DNA of 64,000 nt, from assembly GCF_000212855.1 (NCBI RefSeq), contig NZ_GL890993.1, forward strand, positions 1,587,798-1,651,797, given 5' to 3'. The stretch comes from Streptococcus sanguinis SK355. GTDB taxonomy: Bacteria > Bacillota > Bacilli > Lactobacillales > Streptococcaceae. Under the pieces are notes generated by a model. It had not been told where the DNA came from. It was given only the letters and a program-made list of their open reading frames with translations, and did no database searches. This document shows, piece by piece, positions 31,787 through 40,673 of this stretch. Both the position numbers and the translations under genes were made by a program. The stretch's first letter is position 1. Every line of letters starts with the position of its first letter.

Positions 31787-34738
31787 ATGAGAAAGAAAAG
31801 ACTAGTTACATTACTCTTACCAAGTTTGTTACTTGCACCTTTGGTATTGGCGCAAGCTGTTCAGGCGGATGAGGCGACTCAAGCTAGTAGCGAGCGCACG
31901 GACAATCTCAAGACAGAAACAGTTGCAAAGGCTTCTGAAACTGGCTCTCAGGATCAACAATCAACGGCAGTAGAAACTGCAAGTCAGACTTCTTCAGAAG
32001 ATTCGGTCTCGGAAAAGCAAGAAAAGGCACCGCTTGCGGCTGAGGAAACGGTACCTATCCTTAGCCCAGCGCAGGAGCGGGAGCTTCTGGCTCTGGCTAA
32101 AGATGTCAGCTCAGCACCTTCCGCTGGCTCAACTGCAGTGAAAGGTCAAGATTTATCTGCCTATACAGGCGGCCTTTCAAACCCTTCCCTCGCAGATAAG
32201 GAAATAACCCTGCAAGAGGCTGTAGATGAATTGCTCAAGTGGGCAGCAGTCAGTGATTCTCAGTTGGGCAGCAGTGCCCAGAACAGAGCAAATTTAGCAA
32301 AGAGTCTGGGGATGATTGAAAAAGAAGCTGATTTGACAGCCAGTTTGCAGGGAGCCAATCTGCAGTCTATGTATTCGGTTGCCAAGCGACTGCATGAAGC
32401 TTATCGCTCTGAAAAGAAAGAGCCCCTCTTTTTGAATGGTCGTTCACAGCCAATTTTTCCATATAGTAGTGGTGAAGACAGATATGAGGAGTATACTTAT
32501 GAAGGCAGTGAGATTGTTCGTTTCCCTGTCTATGTAGAGACTGACCACGATACGGATGGTGACGGTAAGCGAGATTTGGTCAAGGCTATTGTGCAGCTTC
32601 CTAAAGCAGCTGCTAAGGGTGATTATAAGGCTGCGACAATCTTGGAAACCCGGCCTTATGTCGCTGGAACCTTAGATGAAGACCATGTGACGCTGGAAAG
32701 TCTCAATCTGCCAACAAACGGTTCTTATGACATGAAGAGCCTCCGCAATCAGCCAGCTAAGCGCCAGCCAGTTTCTAGTATGAGCAGTATTGATGCAGCA
32801 AAAAGAGCAATGTCATCGGATTGGTATTATTACAGTCCTTATGAGGGGATTTATGACTATGAAAACTTGAACTGGTATGATTATTTCCTCGTCCGAGGCT
32901 ATGCTTTTGTTTCTAGCGCTGGTCTAGGAACCAAAGGTTCTGAAGGTTTTAATACAACCGGCTCTGATTTAGAAATTGAAGCATTTAAAAATATTGTCGA
33001 ATGGATCAATGGTAAACGAACGGCCTACACAGATCGGACTAATAATATCGAAATCAAGGCTGACTGGGCTAATAGAAAGGTCGGTATGACTGGTCTGTCC
33101 TGGGCTGGTACGACAACTTTCGGTGTGGCAACGACTGGCGTTGAAGGCTTGAAAACCATCGTTCCAGCTGCTGGAATTGCCAGCTGGTATGATTATTTCA
33201 ATAGTCAAGGGTCGGCTTACACCAATCCTCCCTACAGTGATTTATCTTGGCTTTCTCTCTATGTCGCTACACGGTTGCTGGATCAAAAAGATTGGGCTAC
33301 TGTCAGTAACAAGTATGCTGACTACATCAATCAGTTAAATAAGGACCAGAATGCCCACGGCCGCAACTATAGTCCGGTTTGGCAGGAACGGGATTATACA
33401 CTGCATCCAGAAAAGATAAAGACAAGTGCCCTGCTCGTGCATGGTTTAAATGACGACAATGTCAAAACCAAACACTTTGAGCTCATGTATGATGCGCTAA
33501 AAAAAGCCGGTCAAGATGTGAAACTTTATCTTCACCAAGGGAATCATATAAATCCTGCTGCCGTATCTAGAGGCTTTGGTATTACAGCTAACAAGCAAGA
33601 TTTTTATGACCTGCTCAATACTTGGTTCTCTCATTACCTCTATGATGTGGAAAATGATGTCAGCAAGCTTCCTGCTGTTTTGGCGCAAAATAACTATGAT
33701 CCAAATAAATGGACCAGTTATGATAACTGGAAAAGCAGTAATCGCTTGATTCTGACAGCTCAGTCCAAGCGCTTAGAAGAAACGATTTCCAGTGACTACG
33801 CAGGAGCGGGGATTGATACCAGCAAGCGTGATGAAGCGGTTAGCAAAGCTTCTTCTAAAGCTAATTTGACCTTTATGACAGATGTCAAAGAGGATATGAC
33901 CATTAAAGGACATATCCCAGTCCATTTCAAGGCAGCTCTGGCAAAGGGGGGCGGCAGTAATCTGCAGGTCAATGCCCTCCTAGTAGATGTATCAGACCAA
34001 GAGTTTGATGTGGTTGGAAACGGCGCAGCCAGTGATGAAAGTCAGAAAGACGGCTTTTGGATGGGCAGCAATCTCAGCAATATGGATATCAAAAATTTTG
34101 CAACTGTCAAAACCAAATACAAAGTCATTGCCAAAGGTTGGGTCAATCTGGCTAATCCAGAATCGGGCTATGCACCGTCTAGCTCGCAAAATAGTATTGA
34201 TCCTCAAATTGGTCAATTCCATGACTATACTGTCTATTTGCAGCCTAATCTCTATACTGTGAAAAAAGGCCACAAGTTGGCTCTGGTTTTCAACACGTAC
34301 GATCCAAGCGACCTCACAATTGATCGTCAATATGAAGTGACTTTCAAGACGGACTCCATCAGTGCGCTAATACCTACTTTGGAAGCTAGTCGACTGCAAA
34401 AGGCAAACTATATACCGAATGCTCTTGATACAGCTTATGCAGCTCTACCAGAGATTATTGGTGCAAAATTAGTCGCACCAGCAATTTTAGAAGTTCCTGA
34501 GTATATCTTTGACAGCGAAGAAGGCGGAGAAGTTCCGTCAGTTCAGTTGGCAGTTCACTATGCAGAACATTATGATCAGGCAGTAGGAAAAGTTCAGAAG
34601 ATAAGCAAGCAGCAAGCTCCAGCTGCCTTACCTGAAACTGGCAGCAATTCAGATAAGGGAATCCTGCATCTTGGTCTTGCTCTGCTGATCAGCACACTAG
34701 GCTTATCTAGTTTAGCAAAGAAACACAAACAACCTTAG
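31787..34738 (+). CDS. Wall-anchored X-prolyl dipeptidyl peptidase (S15 family, PepX-like)
   Basis: 983 residues. Signal peptide ~1-27 (ending QAVQADE), a Ser/Thr/Glu-rich linker to ~95, then the S15 alpha/beta-hydrolase region. Nucleophile Ser438 lies in GLSWAGTT, with the later acid/His region LVHGLNDDNV...LHQGNHIN (~residues 548-585). The C-terminal PepX-type beta domain leads to LPETG near residue 948, a hydrophobic helix and KKHKQP. It would release X-Pro dipeptides from host peptides at the surface; similar extracellular enzymes are known in oral streptococci. Single gene with cre-controlled promoter and strong terminator. Confidence 0.9.
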   Translation: MRKKRLVTLLLPSLLLAPLVLAQAVQADEATQASSERTDNLKTETVAKASETGSQDQQSTAVETASQTSSEDSVSEKQEKAPLAAEETVPILSPAQERELLALAKDVSSAPSAGSTAVKGQDLSAYTGGLSNPSLADKEITLQEAVDELLKWAAVSDSQLGSSAQNRANLAKSLGMIEKEADLTASLQGANLQSMYSVAKRLHEAYRSEKKEPLFLNGRSQPIFPYSSGEDRYEEYTYEGSEIVRFPVYVETDHDTDGDGKRDLVKAIVQLPKAAAKGDYKAATILETRPYVAGTLDEDHVTLESLNLPTNGSYDMKSLRNQPAKRQPVSSMSSIDAAKRAMSSDWYYYSPYEGIYDYENLNWYDYFLVRGYAFVSSAGLGTKGSEGFNTTGSDLEIEAFKNIVEWINGKRTAYTDRTNNIEIKADWANRKVGMTGLSWAGTTTFGVATTGVEGLKTIVPAAGIASWYDYFNSQGSAYTNPPYSDLSWLSLYVATRLLDQKDWATVSNKYADYINQLNKDQNAHGRNYSPVWQERDYTLHPEKIKTSALLVHGLNDDNVKTKHFELMYDALKKAGQDVKLYLHQGNHINPAAVSRGFGITANKQDFYDLLNTWFSHYLYDVENDVSKLPAVLAQNNYDPNKWTSYDNWKSSNRLILTAQSKRLEETISSDYAGAGIDTSKRDEAVSKASSKANLTFMTDVKEDMTIKGHIPVHFKAALAKGGGSNLQVNALLVDVSDQEFDVVGNGAASDESQKDGFWMGSNLSNMDIKNFATVKTKYKVIAKGWVNLANPESGYAPSSSQNSIDPQIGQFHDYTVYLQPNLYTVKKGHKLALVFNTYDPSDLTIDRQYEVTFKTDSISALIPTLEASRLQKANYIPNALDTAYAALPEIIGAKLVAPAILEVPEYIFDSEEGGEVPSVQLAVHYAEHYDQAVGKVQKISKQQAPAALPETGSNSDKGILHLGLALLISTLGLSSLAKKHKQP

Positions 34739-34750
34739 TGGCCCTGTTCG

Positions 34751-34799
34751 AAAAGCAGCAAGAATTTCATAGTTAGATGAAGTTCAGCTGCTTTTAGCT
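34751..34799 (+). terminator. Long terminator hairpin after the surface peptidase
   Basis: AAAAGCAGC (34751-34759) pairs with GCTGCTTTT (34787-34795). Inside it, GAATTTCAT pairs with ATGAAGTTC to extend the stem around an AGTTAG loop. Confidence 0.75.
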
Positions 34800-34890
34800 T
34801 TATCTTGTAGCAATCGTTAGGCAGAGACGAGACAAAAAGGCGCAAAAAGAGTATACTAATCTGTATAGAAATCGGTAAAGGAGCTCTCTT

Positions 34891-35634
34891 ATGATTGAAT
34901 TTAAAGATGTCACTAAAGTTTATGAAGGAACGGTAGCTCTCAATCAGCTGAATTTGACCTTGCAAAGCGGAGAAATCGTCGGTCTGATTGGTCACAATGG
35001 CGCCGGAAAATCTACTACCATTAAGTCATTGGTCAGCGTCATCAATCCTAGTAGTGGACAGATTTTTGTAGATGGGAAAGAATTATCAGATAATCGCTTG
35101 GAAGTCAAGAAAAAAATCGGCTATGTAGCTGACTCACCAGATTTATTTTTGCGCCTAACTGCCAATGAGTTCTGGGAGCTGGTAGCGACTTCTTACGATA
35201 TGACAAATGCAGAAGTCGAAGAGCGACTGGCAAATCTGCTCCATATTTTCGACTTTGGCTCTCATCGGTATGAGGTCATTGATTCATTTTCTCATGGGAT
35301 GAGGCAAAAAGTCTTTGTCATAGCGGCGCTTTTGTCTGACCCGGATATTTGGGTTCTGGATGAGCCGCTGACTGGTCTTGATCCGCAGGCGGCTTTTGAC
35401 CTCAAGCAGATGATGCGCCAGCATGCAGATAAAGGAAATACAGTTCTCTTTTCAACCCATGTTTTGGAAGTTGCAGAGCAGCTCTGTGATAAGGTGGCCA
35501 TTCTCAAAAAAGGAAAATTGATTTTCTACGGAACGATTGAAGAACTAAAAGGCCAACATCCAGAACAGTCTCTTGAAACCATTTATCTTGGTCTGGCAGG
35601 CCGTAGAGAAGAGGTGAGTCCTGATGCGCATTAA
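34891..35634 (+). CDS. ABC transporter ATP-binding protein (EcsA-like)
   Basis: 247-residue single-domain ATPase. Walker A GHNGAGKST near residue 37, signature variant FSHGMRQKV near residue 134, Walker B DIWVLDEPLTGLDP near 155, switch His in LFSTHVLE. The non-LSGGQ signature FSHGMRQ is typical of ABC-2 exporter ATPases of the EcsA/YtrB type. The start has AAAGGAGC upstream. It overlaps the permease gene by 11 bases. Substrate unknown; bacteriocin, peptide or protein-secretion support are possibilities. Confidence 0.88.
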   Translation: MIEFKDVTKVYEGTVALNQLNLTLQSGEIVGLIGHNGAGKSTTIKSLVSVINPSSGQIFVDGKELSDNRLEVKKKIGYVADSPDLFLRLTANEFWELVATSYDMTNAEVEERLANLLHIFDFGSHRYEVIDSFSHGMRQKVFVIAALLSDPDIWVLDEPLTGLDPQAAFDLKQMMRQHADKGNTVLFSTHVLEVAEQLCDKVAILKKGKLIFYGTIEELKGQHPEQSLETIYLGLAGRREEVSPDAH

Positions 35635-37261
35635 AGCTATAAAAAAACTCGTTGATATCAACATCCTCTACGCCATTCAGCCGTCTCAGCTGCAGCAGTA
35701 CCGCAAGATGCAAGCTAAGAATCCTGAGCGCAAGGTAAATGTATCGCTGAAGGCTATCCGCATGTATCTGATCTTAGGACTGGTCTATCTCTTTCTTTTC
35801 GGTTTGATGGGCTCCCTGAACCAACTGGTTGGCAATCCTGGTCTCTTTGCCAATTTGGTTTCCGCTTTTGCACTCTTTTCTATGTCTCAGGGCTTCCTGG
35901 TTTTTTACAATGTCTTTTATGAAAGCAAAGACTTGCAATCTTACCGTCCCTACGCTTTTAGTGAAGCAGAAATCATCGTCGGCAAAAGCATTTCAGTTAT
36001 CCTGACCTTGCTGATTGCCATTTTGCCTATGTTCAGTTATTTCTTGGTTTTGGCTTTTCAAGGTGGTAATCCTTTCTTGGGGCTGCCCTTGGCTCTGTTT
36101 GCTATTCTGATTTTAAGTTCAGTCATTACCTTTCTGATTTTGATTGCCGTCCACTTTATTACCAAGACAGCCTTTTTCAGGAAGTACAAGACCATCCTGT
36201 CCAATGTCATTCTGGCTCTTGTTTCCGTTGGCTCCTTTTTCCTCTATTTTATGATTAATCAAATGAACAGCAGAAGCGTCATAAATCGTACGGAGGTTAA
36301 AGCTTTTTTCCCTCCAGTTCAAGCTTTTTATGATTTTATCCTTCATCCTTTTCATACAGCGTCCTTGCTGGGATTTTTGGGATGGGTGGCAGTTGCGGCT
36401 CTTCTATTTTTCATCGTAAAGACCAAGGTGATTCCAGAATTTTATGAGGCCGCTCTCATGACGGGTTCCTCAGTAGGAAAGCGGGAGCGCGTGCATGACA
36501 TCAATATTGCGGAAGCAAAAAATCTCAAAAAGTTTGTCTGGCGCTACAATATCAGGCTCTTGAGTGAGGGTTCTGTCATTATGCAGGCTATCTTTATGTC
36601 GGCCTTTCTCCCTTACATTGTCATTTTCAGTATGGGAATGGGCATGATACAAGGCGGCCTGTCTTTGACTTCTTATCTGGGACCACGTTTCCTCTTGCCA
36701 ATGATGGCCCTGGCTGTTTTGATTGCAACACTAAACTCAGGCGGCAGCAACCTTACGGCTATTGGGATTTCTCTGGAAAGGGAAAATTTTGATTATCTCA
36801 AGGTTCTCCCCTTTGATTTGAAGCAGTATATTCATCTGAAGTTTTGGCAGCTCTTTGCCGTCCAGTCTATCCTGCCTTTGACCTTGCTTTTGATAACCAG
36901 TCTTGTTTCCGGTATGCATCCAGTTACTTTCTTGGGCATGGTGATTGTTTGGGCCTTGATTAGTCTAATGTGGAGTTCTTGGGGTTACTACCGAGACTAT
37001 AAGCATCTCGTGACTAATTGGTCCAATGTCACAGAATTGATGAGCCGAGATAATAGTATGGTGAAAACTCTCTTAGCCATCGCTCTGATTTTAGGAATGA
37101 TGATTGTCATTACTCTTCTCTTCTTTATATCCAATGTTATTGCGCCTCTAGTAATTTATACGATAGTCGCTCTAGTTCTAGTAGGATTAGCTGTGTTGTC
37201 TTACATAGTCCACAAACACTACATGAAAAAACTGAATGAAGAGTTAGCAGTATTTTATTAA
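35624..37261 (+). CDS. ABC exporter permease
   Basis: 545 residues with about a dozen hydrophobic segments. No sequence motif tells the substrate. Translationally coupled to the ATPase gene and the only other gene in the operon. It is larger than EcsB (~400 residues), nearer to the double-length ABC-2 permeases of Firmicutes. Followed directly by two hairpins. Confidence 0.8.
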   Translation: MRIKAIKKLVDINILYAIQPSQLQQYRKMQAKNPERKVNVSLKAIRMYLILGLVYLFLFGLMGSLNQLVGNPGLFANLVSAFALFSMSQGFLVFYNVFYESKDLQSYRPYAFSEAEIIVGKSISVILTLLIAILPMFSYFLVLAFQGGNPFLGLPLALFAILILSSVITFLILIAVHFITKTAFFRKYKTILSNVILALVSVGSFFLYFMINQMNSRSVINRTEVKAFFPPVQAFYDFILHPFHTASLLGFLGWVAVAALLFFIVKTKVIPEFYEAALMTGSSVGKRERVHDINIAEAKNLKKFVWRYNIRLLSEGSVIMQAIFMSAFLPYIVIFSMGMGMIQGGLSLTSYLGPRFLLPMMALAVLIATLNSGGSNLTAIGISLERENFDYLKVLPFDLKQYIHLKFWQLFAVQSILPLTLLLITSLVSGMHPVTFLGMVIVWALISLMWSSWGYYRDYKHLVTNWSNVTELMSRDNSMVKTLLAIALILGMMIVITLLFFISNVIAPLVIYTIVALVLVGLAVLSYIVHKHYMKKLNEELAVFY

Positions 37262-37267
37262 AAGAGC

Positions 37268-37298
37268 ATCAGGAAGTCGAAAGACTTTCTGATTTTTT
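37268..37298 (+). terminator. Terminator of the ABC exporter operon
   Basis: ATCAGGAAGTC / GACTTTCTGAT (one G-T pair) with a GAAA loop and T run, six bases after the permease stop. Confidence 0.85.
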
Positions 37299-37314
37299 GA
37301 CTGATAATCATCAA

Positions 37315-37352
37315 AATAACAGTTCTGCAAATGTACAGAACTGTTATTTGTT
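37315..37352. terminator. Second, probably bidirectional hairpin between convergent genes
   Basis: Perfect 13-bp stem AATAACAGTTCTG / CAGAACTGTTATT (37315-37327, 37336-37348) followed by TGTTTTTC on the plus strand. It overlaps the last codon of the convergent repressor gene. Confidence 0.7.
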
Positions 37353-38117
37353 TTTCTTTATTTTTTCTACATCCAGTGGCATGAAAGTTGTCATGACTCG
37401 GCCGATGAGTTTAGGTTCTTCCTCATGCGGGATAAACTTATCACTGTATTTTTTATTAAGGGAAATTAAGCGAATTCCTGTTGGATCATTGAAAACCCTT
37501 TTGATAATGGTTTGGCCGTCATAGTCGATAGCATAGATAGCGCCGGCAAGCTCGAAATGGGTCTGCTTGATTAGGGCTACGGAGTCTCTCGGGTACTTGG
37601 GCTCCAGAGAGTCAGTTCGTACCCAAAGAGCAATATCGTAGTCAATTTCTCTGTCCAACCAGACTAAATCAGCTTGTTCAGGCTTATGCTGAGAGAGATA
37701 GTAATTCTCATAGACCAAGTAGGGAAAGTAGTCGTCCTTTAAGCTGGCATGTGTTTCTTGCTCAGTCAGGCTAGCTTCCAGTAGCTTTAATCCTTTCCCC
37801 TGTCTGTCTTGATCAAGTTGTTGATAAATACGATTTAAATCGGGGAATTGCTGAGGGATGTCTGCAATTAGTCGGTAACGAGGGTCAATTTCTTCAACCT
37901 CTACCTCAAAAAATCTTGCAATCTTTTCTAGATTGGCTGCAATAGGCAGAGATGTCCCTTTGATATAGCCAGTCAACGTACTAGCAGGAATGCCTGTTTC
38001 ACGAGATAGCTCGACTTGCTTCTTACCTGTTTCCTTGAGAAGTTCTTTGAGCTTTTTAGAAATGAGAAGACTTGCTTCCTTGTCTTGGGGGCTTGCGGCG
38101 CCTCTTCCTCTGGCCAT
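37344..38117 (-). CDS. XRE-type repressor with S24 (LexA/CI-like) C-terminal domain
   Basis: 257 residues. HTH at ~20-65 (KQVELSRETGIPASTLTGYIKG). The C-terminal half is an S24 fold: WVRTDSLEPKYPRDSVALIKQ holds the Ser region and AIDYDGQTIIKRVF the Lys region. The architecture matches HdiR of Lactococcus and stress/SOS-type repressors. It stands alone on the chromosome with no phage genes nearby, so it is more likely a housekeeping stress repressor than a prophage CI. Ribosome site AAAGGAGTT. An imperfect CGA(n6)TCG palindrome between its -35 and -10 could be its own operator. Confidence 0.8.
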   Translation of the reverse strand: MARGRGAASPQDKEASLLISKKLKELLKETGKKQVELSRETGIPASTLTGYIKGTSLPIAANLEKIARFFEVEVEEIDPRYRLIADIPQQFPDLNRIYQQLDQDRQGKGLKLLEASLTEQETHASLKDDYFPYLVYENYYLSQHKPEQADLVWLDREIDYDIALWVRTDSLEPKYPRDSVALIKQTHFELAGAIYAIDYDGQTIIKRVFNDPTGIRLISLNKKYSDKFIPHEEEPKLIGRVMTTFMPLDVEKIKKNK

Positions 38118-38142
38118 AATATCAACTCCTTTACTTGGTTTT

Positions 38143-38171
38143 ATTATAGCGAATTAAATCGAAAAAGTAAA
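38143..38171 (-). promoter_or_regulatory. Promoter of the S24-type repressor
   Basis: Minus strand: TTTACT, 17 bases, TATAAT. The -35 lies within the distal arm of the degV terminator stem; the spacer contains the imperfect palindrome CGATTTAATTCG. Confidence 0.65.
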
Positions 38172-38210
38172 GGATTAGGTCAATTATCTTAGCCTAATCC
38201 TTTACTTTTT
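38158..38210 (-). terminator. Terminator of degV
   Basis: Perfect 18-bp stem: arm 38162-38179 (AAAAAGTAAAGGATTAGG) and its complement 38193-38210, with a 13-base loop. It is read on the minus strand 11 bases after the degV stop. Confidence 0.85.
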
Positions 38211-38221
38211 TAGATGTCGTA

Positions 38222-39064
38222 TTAGATTTCGTAGCCCATTAAGATTCCGCCTTCCTCAGCATAGAAGCTGCAGAGGCCTGAAGTCGGCACCGTTTCGATT
38301 TGAGCTTGGGGATACTTTTCTTGCACCAGTTGACTAAATTGCTGGCAGAACTTTTCGTTATTGCGGTGAGCGATGATGAGTCGACCACCCTTGTAACCAG
38401 CTTTGAGGAGCTCTTCAATTGCAGAAGCAAGGGCTTTTTTCGGACCGCGTGCCTTTTGCAGAAGCTCTAGCGTGCCAGTCTGGCTAGCTTCACCGACCAT
38501 ACGGATATTGAGCAAGCCGACAACGGTTCCCAGAAGTTTACTCAGTCTACCGTTTTTGACCAAGTTATCTACCTTTGCCAAAACGAAGAGAAGCTTGGTT
38601 TTCTCCTGATAGCGACTAATGACTTCAACAACTTCATCAAAGCTGAGATCTTGCTGAATGAGTTCATTAAGCTTGGTTACAAGCAAGTCCACTTCGCCGC
38701 CAGCAGAAAGACTATCAATGACATGAATCTGGGCATTAGGGTTTTCTTCTAAAAAGATTTTCTTGGCAACCTGTGCACTATTATTACTACCAGATAGAGT
38801 GCCTGTGATTGTTACAACAAAAATCTTGTCTGCTCCCTCAAAGCTTTTGAGATAGTCATCTGGACTAGTGCAGGCAGACTTTGAAGCAGCAGAAGAAGCA
38901 TACATCTTCTCCATCATCAGGTCAATATCAAGCTGCTTGTCATCTACAAAAATCTCATTTTCCACTTGAATGGTTAAGGGAACACTTTCAAACTGGGTAT
39001 CTTTAGCCAAGTTTGCCATTTCACGAAAGTCACAGCCAGAGTCAGCTATAATTTTCCAAGTCAT
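38222..39064 (-). CDS. DegV-family fatty-acid-binding protein (FakB-like)
   Basis: 280 residues. DegV proteins bind a fatty acid and present it to the kinase FakA. Seen: N-terminal MTWKIIADSGCDF, the TSPDDYLKSF loop near residue 85 and TGTLSGSNNSAQVA near residue 105 (the family TxSSxLSGTYQ-type lipid-binding region). The C-terminal part has LIIAHRNN. Start at ATG 39064 with GGAG; the frame is open seven codons further to 39085. Divergent from a TetR-type regulator, with an inverted repeat between them, which suggests local control. Confidence 0.9.
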   Translation of the reverse strand: MTWKIIADSGCDFREMANLAKDTQFESVPLTIQVENEIFVDDKQLDIDLMMEKMYASSAASKSACTSPDDYLKSFEGADKIFVVTITGTLSGSNNSAQVAKKIFLEENPNAQIHVIDSLSAGGEVDLLVTKLNELIQQDLSFDEVVEVISRYQEKTKLLFVLAKVDNLVKNGRLSKLLGTVVGLLNIRMVGEASQTGTLELLQKARGPKKALASAIEELLKAGYKGGRLIIAHRNNEKFCQQFSQLVQEKYPQAQIETVPTSGLCSFYAEEGGILMGYEI

Positions 39065-39074
39065 ATTTTTCTCC

Positions 39075-39114
39075 TTTTTTGTCAAGTATGTACAATAAAA
39101 AAATTGACAAAAAA
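39075..39114. promoter_or_regulatory. Inverted repeat between degV and tetR-type gene (candidate operator)
   Basis: TTTTTTGTCAA (39075-39085) and its exact complement TTGACAAAAAA (39104-39114) flank an 18-base spacer. The right arm contains the -35 of the regulator promoter; the left arm lies just before the degV ribosome site. Confidence 0.5.
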
Positions 39115-39132
39115 CCTGTCTTTTTTTAAAAT
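39104..39132 (+). promoter_or_regulatory. Promoter of the TetR-type gene
   Basis: TTGACA, 17 bases, TAAAAT; 66 bases upstream of the start codon. Confidence 0.7.
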
Positions 39133-39198
39133 TATAACATGAAGAATGCTTACTAAAAAGCGGAAACTGTCAGCTGATACAAGAGGGAAGAAATTGTT

Positions 39199-39783
39199 AT
39201 GTCGGAAAAGAAAATATCGGAAAAATCACTCGCGAATTTAAAGAAATACAATCAGGAATCCAATCAAATCACGAGAGAGTCTCTGGAAATTTCTCTCATG
39301 CAGTTGCTTGAGAAGAAAGAACTCAAAAAAATCACGATTTCAGAGCTGGTTGAGCGAGCTGGAGTTTCCCGCGCTGCCTTTTACCGCAACTACAGCTCTA
39401 AGGAGCAGATTTTGGAAGAAATTTTCAAAAACACTGTTCAAGGTATTACGGATAAATTGGAAGAGTTTAACTTTAAAACTGAGATGTATCAGATTTGGCT
39501 TTTTCTTTTTAAGGAAGCCAAGAAAGAAGCTCGAGTTATCAGTCTAGCCATTGACTATAATTTTGAAAAGCTGCTGACTCAGGCCGTATTTGACTTTTTG
39601 GAAAAGCGCAATCGCAATGCTAAGAAAACGACTAATTCTTACATGAATTCCTTCTGGAGTTCGGCAGTTGTTTCCGTTCTTTCCAAGTGGATTAAGGACG
39701 GGATGAAGGTTCCAGCTGAAAAAATAGCTTCTTTAGGCCTACCTCTTTTCCCACAGAAAAAGAAATCAAATAAAAACAAGTGA
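39199..39783 (+). CDS. TetR/AcrR-family transcriptional regulator
   Basis: 194 residues. HTH at ~35-75 with ITISELVERAGVSRAAFYRNYSSKEQILEEIF, a textbook TetR DNA-binding region. The C-terminal domain is unrecognised and resembles the short 'TetR C33/DhaS-like' domains of streptococci (ISLAIDYNFEKLLTQAVFDFL). Basic tail KKKSNKNK. The degV gene is divergent and shares the operator-like repeat, making it the likely target. Ligand unknown, possibly a fatty acid or acyl-CoA. Confidence 0.85.
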   Translation: MSEKKISEKSLANLKKYNQESNQITRESLEISLMQLLEKKELKKITISELVERAGVSRAAFYRNYSSKEQILEEIFKNTVQGITDKLEEFNFKTEMYQIWLFLFKEAKKEARVISLAIDYNFEKLLTQAVFDFLEKRNRNAKKTTNSYMNSFWSSAVVSVLSKWIKDGMKVPAEKIASLGLPLFPQKKKSNKNK

Positions 39784-39806
39784 GTCATTAGTGCTCGCTT
39801 GTTTTT
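39772..39806. terminator. Bidirectional terminator between tetR-type and P-loop genes
   Basis: AACAAGTGAG pairs with CTCGCTTGTT (one G-T), with A run on one side and T run on the other. Confidence 0.75.
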
Positions 39807-40309
39807 AGCTTCTGTAAGAAGCTAGTCAGTTCTTTTTGGTTCCTTAATTCGTAGAATTTCTGAGGAAAGGTTTGACGGATTCTCTTATATCTTGCCAGTG
39901 CTGTTTGACGCCGTCCTTTCCAAAGAACCCAGCAGATAAACTCCCAGTCAAACTTTTCGGGGCAGCCGGGAGCCACGCTTTCTCTGGTCCGGTTACGGTA
40001 TTTTAGATAGCGTTTGAAAGCTCGATAGAGGCAGTTCCAGCGAGAGAAGTTCAGAAAAATGATTTGGTCGCTTTCTGCCATCCGACGTTCATAAAAACAC
40101 CAAGAGTAGTTGCCGTCAATAATCCAGTCGGTATTTTTTGACAAAAAATCATCCATCTGTTCACTCATCCAATCACGGTCGCTATCCTTCCAGCCAGGTT
40201 GGAACTGCAATCTATCCATGTGAAGTTTGGGAATGGAGTAGTGGTTGGACAGTTGTGCTGCTAGAGTGGATTTGCCAGAGCCGGAATAACCAATAATTGC
40301 TATTTTCAT
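39788..40309 (-). CDS. P-loop NTPase, adenylate-kinase/FlaR-like
   Basis: 173 residues. Walker A GYSGSGKSTLA at residues ~7-17, then HMDRLQFQPGW and DWIIDGNYSW, the pattern of small kinases annotated as 'DNA topology modulation protein FlaR' or adenylate-kinase-like. The true substrate of this family is not established. It lies downstream of rpsT on the same strand behind a terminator. Confidence 0.75.
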   Translation of the reverse strand: MKIAIIGYSGSGKSTLAAQLSNHYSIPKLHMDRLQFQPGWKDSDRDWMSEQMDDFLSKNTDWIIDGNYSWCFYERRMAESDQIIFLNFSRWNCLYRAFKRYLKYRNRTRESVAPGCPEKFDWEFICWVLWKGRRQTALARYKRIRQTFPQKFYELRNQKELTSFLQKLKTSEH

Positions 40310-40333
40310 CCTTTTCTCCTTTGTGTGAGAAAC

Positions 40334-40353
40334 AAAAAAAGCTCCTGAGAGCT
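40334..40353 (-). terminator. Terminator of rpsT
   Basis: Minus strand stem AGCTC/GAGCT with a 4-base loop followed by a run of seven T. Confidence 0.75.
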
Positions 40354-40366
40354 CCCTTTGTATGCA

Positions 40367-40603
40367 TTATTTAGCAAGTTTAGCTGAAAGGCGTGCTTTA
40401 TCGCGGCTTGCTTTGTTTTTGTGGATCAAACCTTTTGTTTCTGCTTTATCAATAGCTGAGCTAGCAGCACGGAAAAGTTCTTCAGATGGGTTTGCTTCAA
40501 ATGCTTTGATTGCAGTACGCATAGCTGACTTTTGAGCTGAGTTTTTTTCGTTATGTTTCACGTTCAATTCAGCGCGTTTGATAGCTGATTTAATGTTTGC
40601 CAA
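40367..40603 (-). CDS. rpsT: 30S ribosomal protein S20
   Basis: 78 residues, [14 protein letters not shown]..., the standard S20 N-terminus and highly basic composition; binds 16S rRNA early in 30S assembly. Preceded by GGAGGTG and a strong promoter in the coaA-rpsT gap. The coaA-rpsT order is common in streptococci. Confidence 0.97.
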   Translation of the reverse strand: MANIKSAIKRAELNVKHNEKNSAQKSAMRTAIKAFEANPSEELFRAASSAIDKAETKGLIHKNKASRDKARLSAKLAK

Positions 40604-40638
40604 GTTGTTTCACCTCCATTGAAAATACTAACTATCTA

Positions 40639-40667
40639 ATTATATATGAAAAGTTAGGATTTGACAA
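40639..40667 (-). promoter_or_regulatory. Promoter of rpsT
   Basis: Minus strand: TTGTCA, 17 bases, TATAAT, about 36 bases before the start. The -35 begins 7 bases after the coaA stop. Confidence 0.8.
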
Positions 40668-40673
40668 GCTTTT

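Noticed and set aside
37344-38117. Prophage remnant around the S24-type repressor
   Set aside because: No integrase, att-like repeats or phage genes nearby; neighbours are housekeeping genes.
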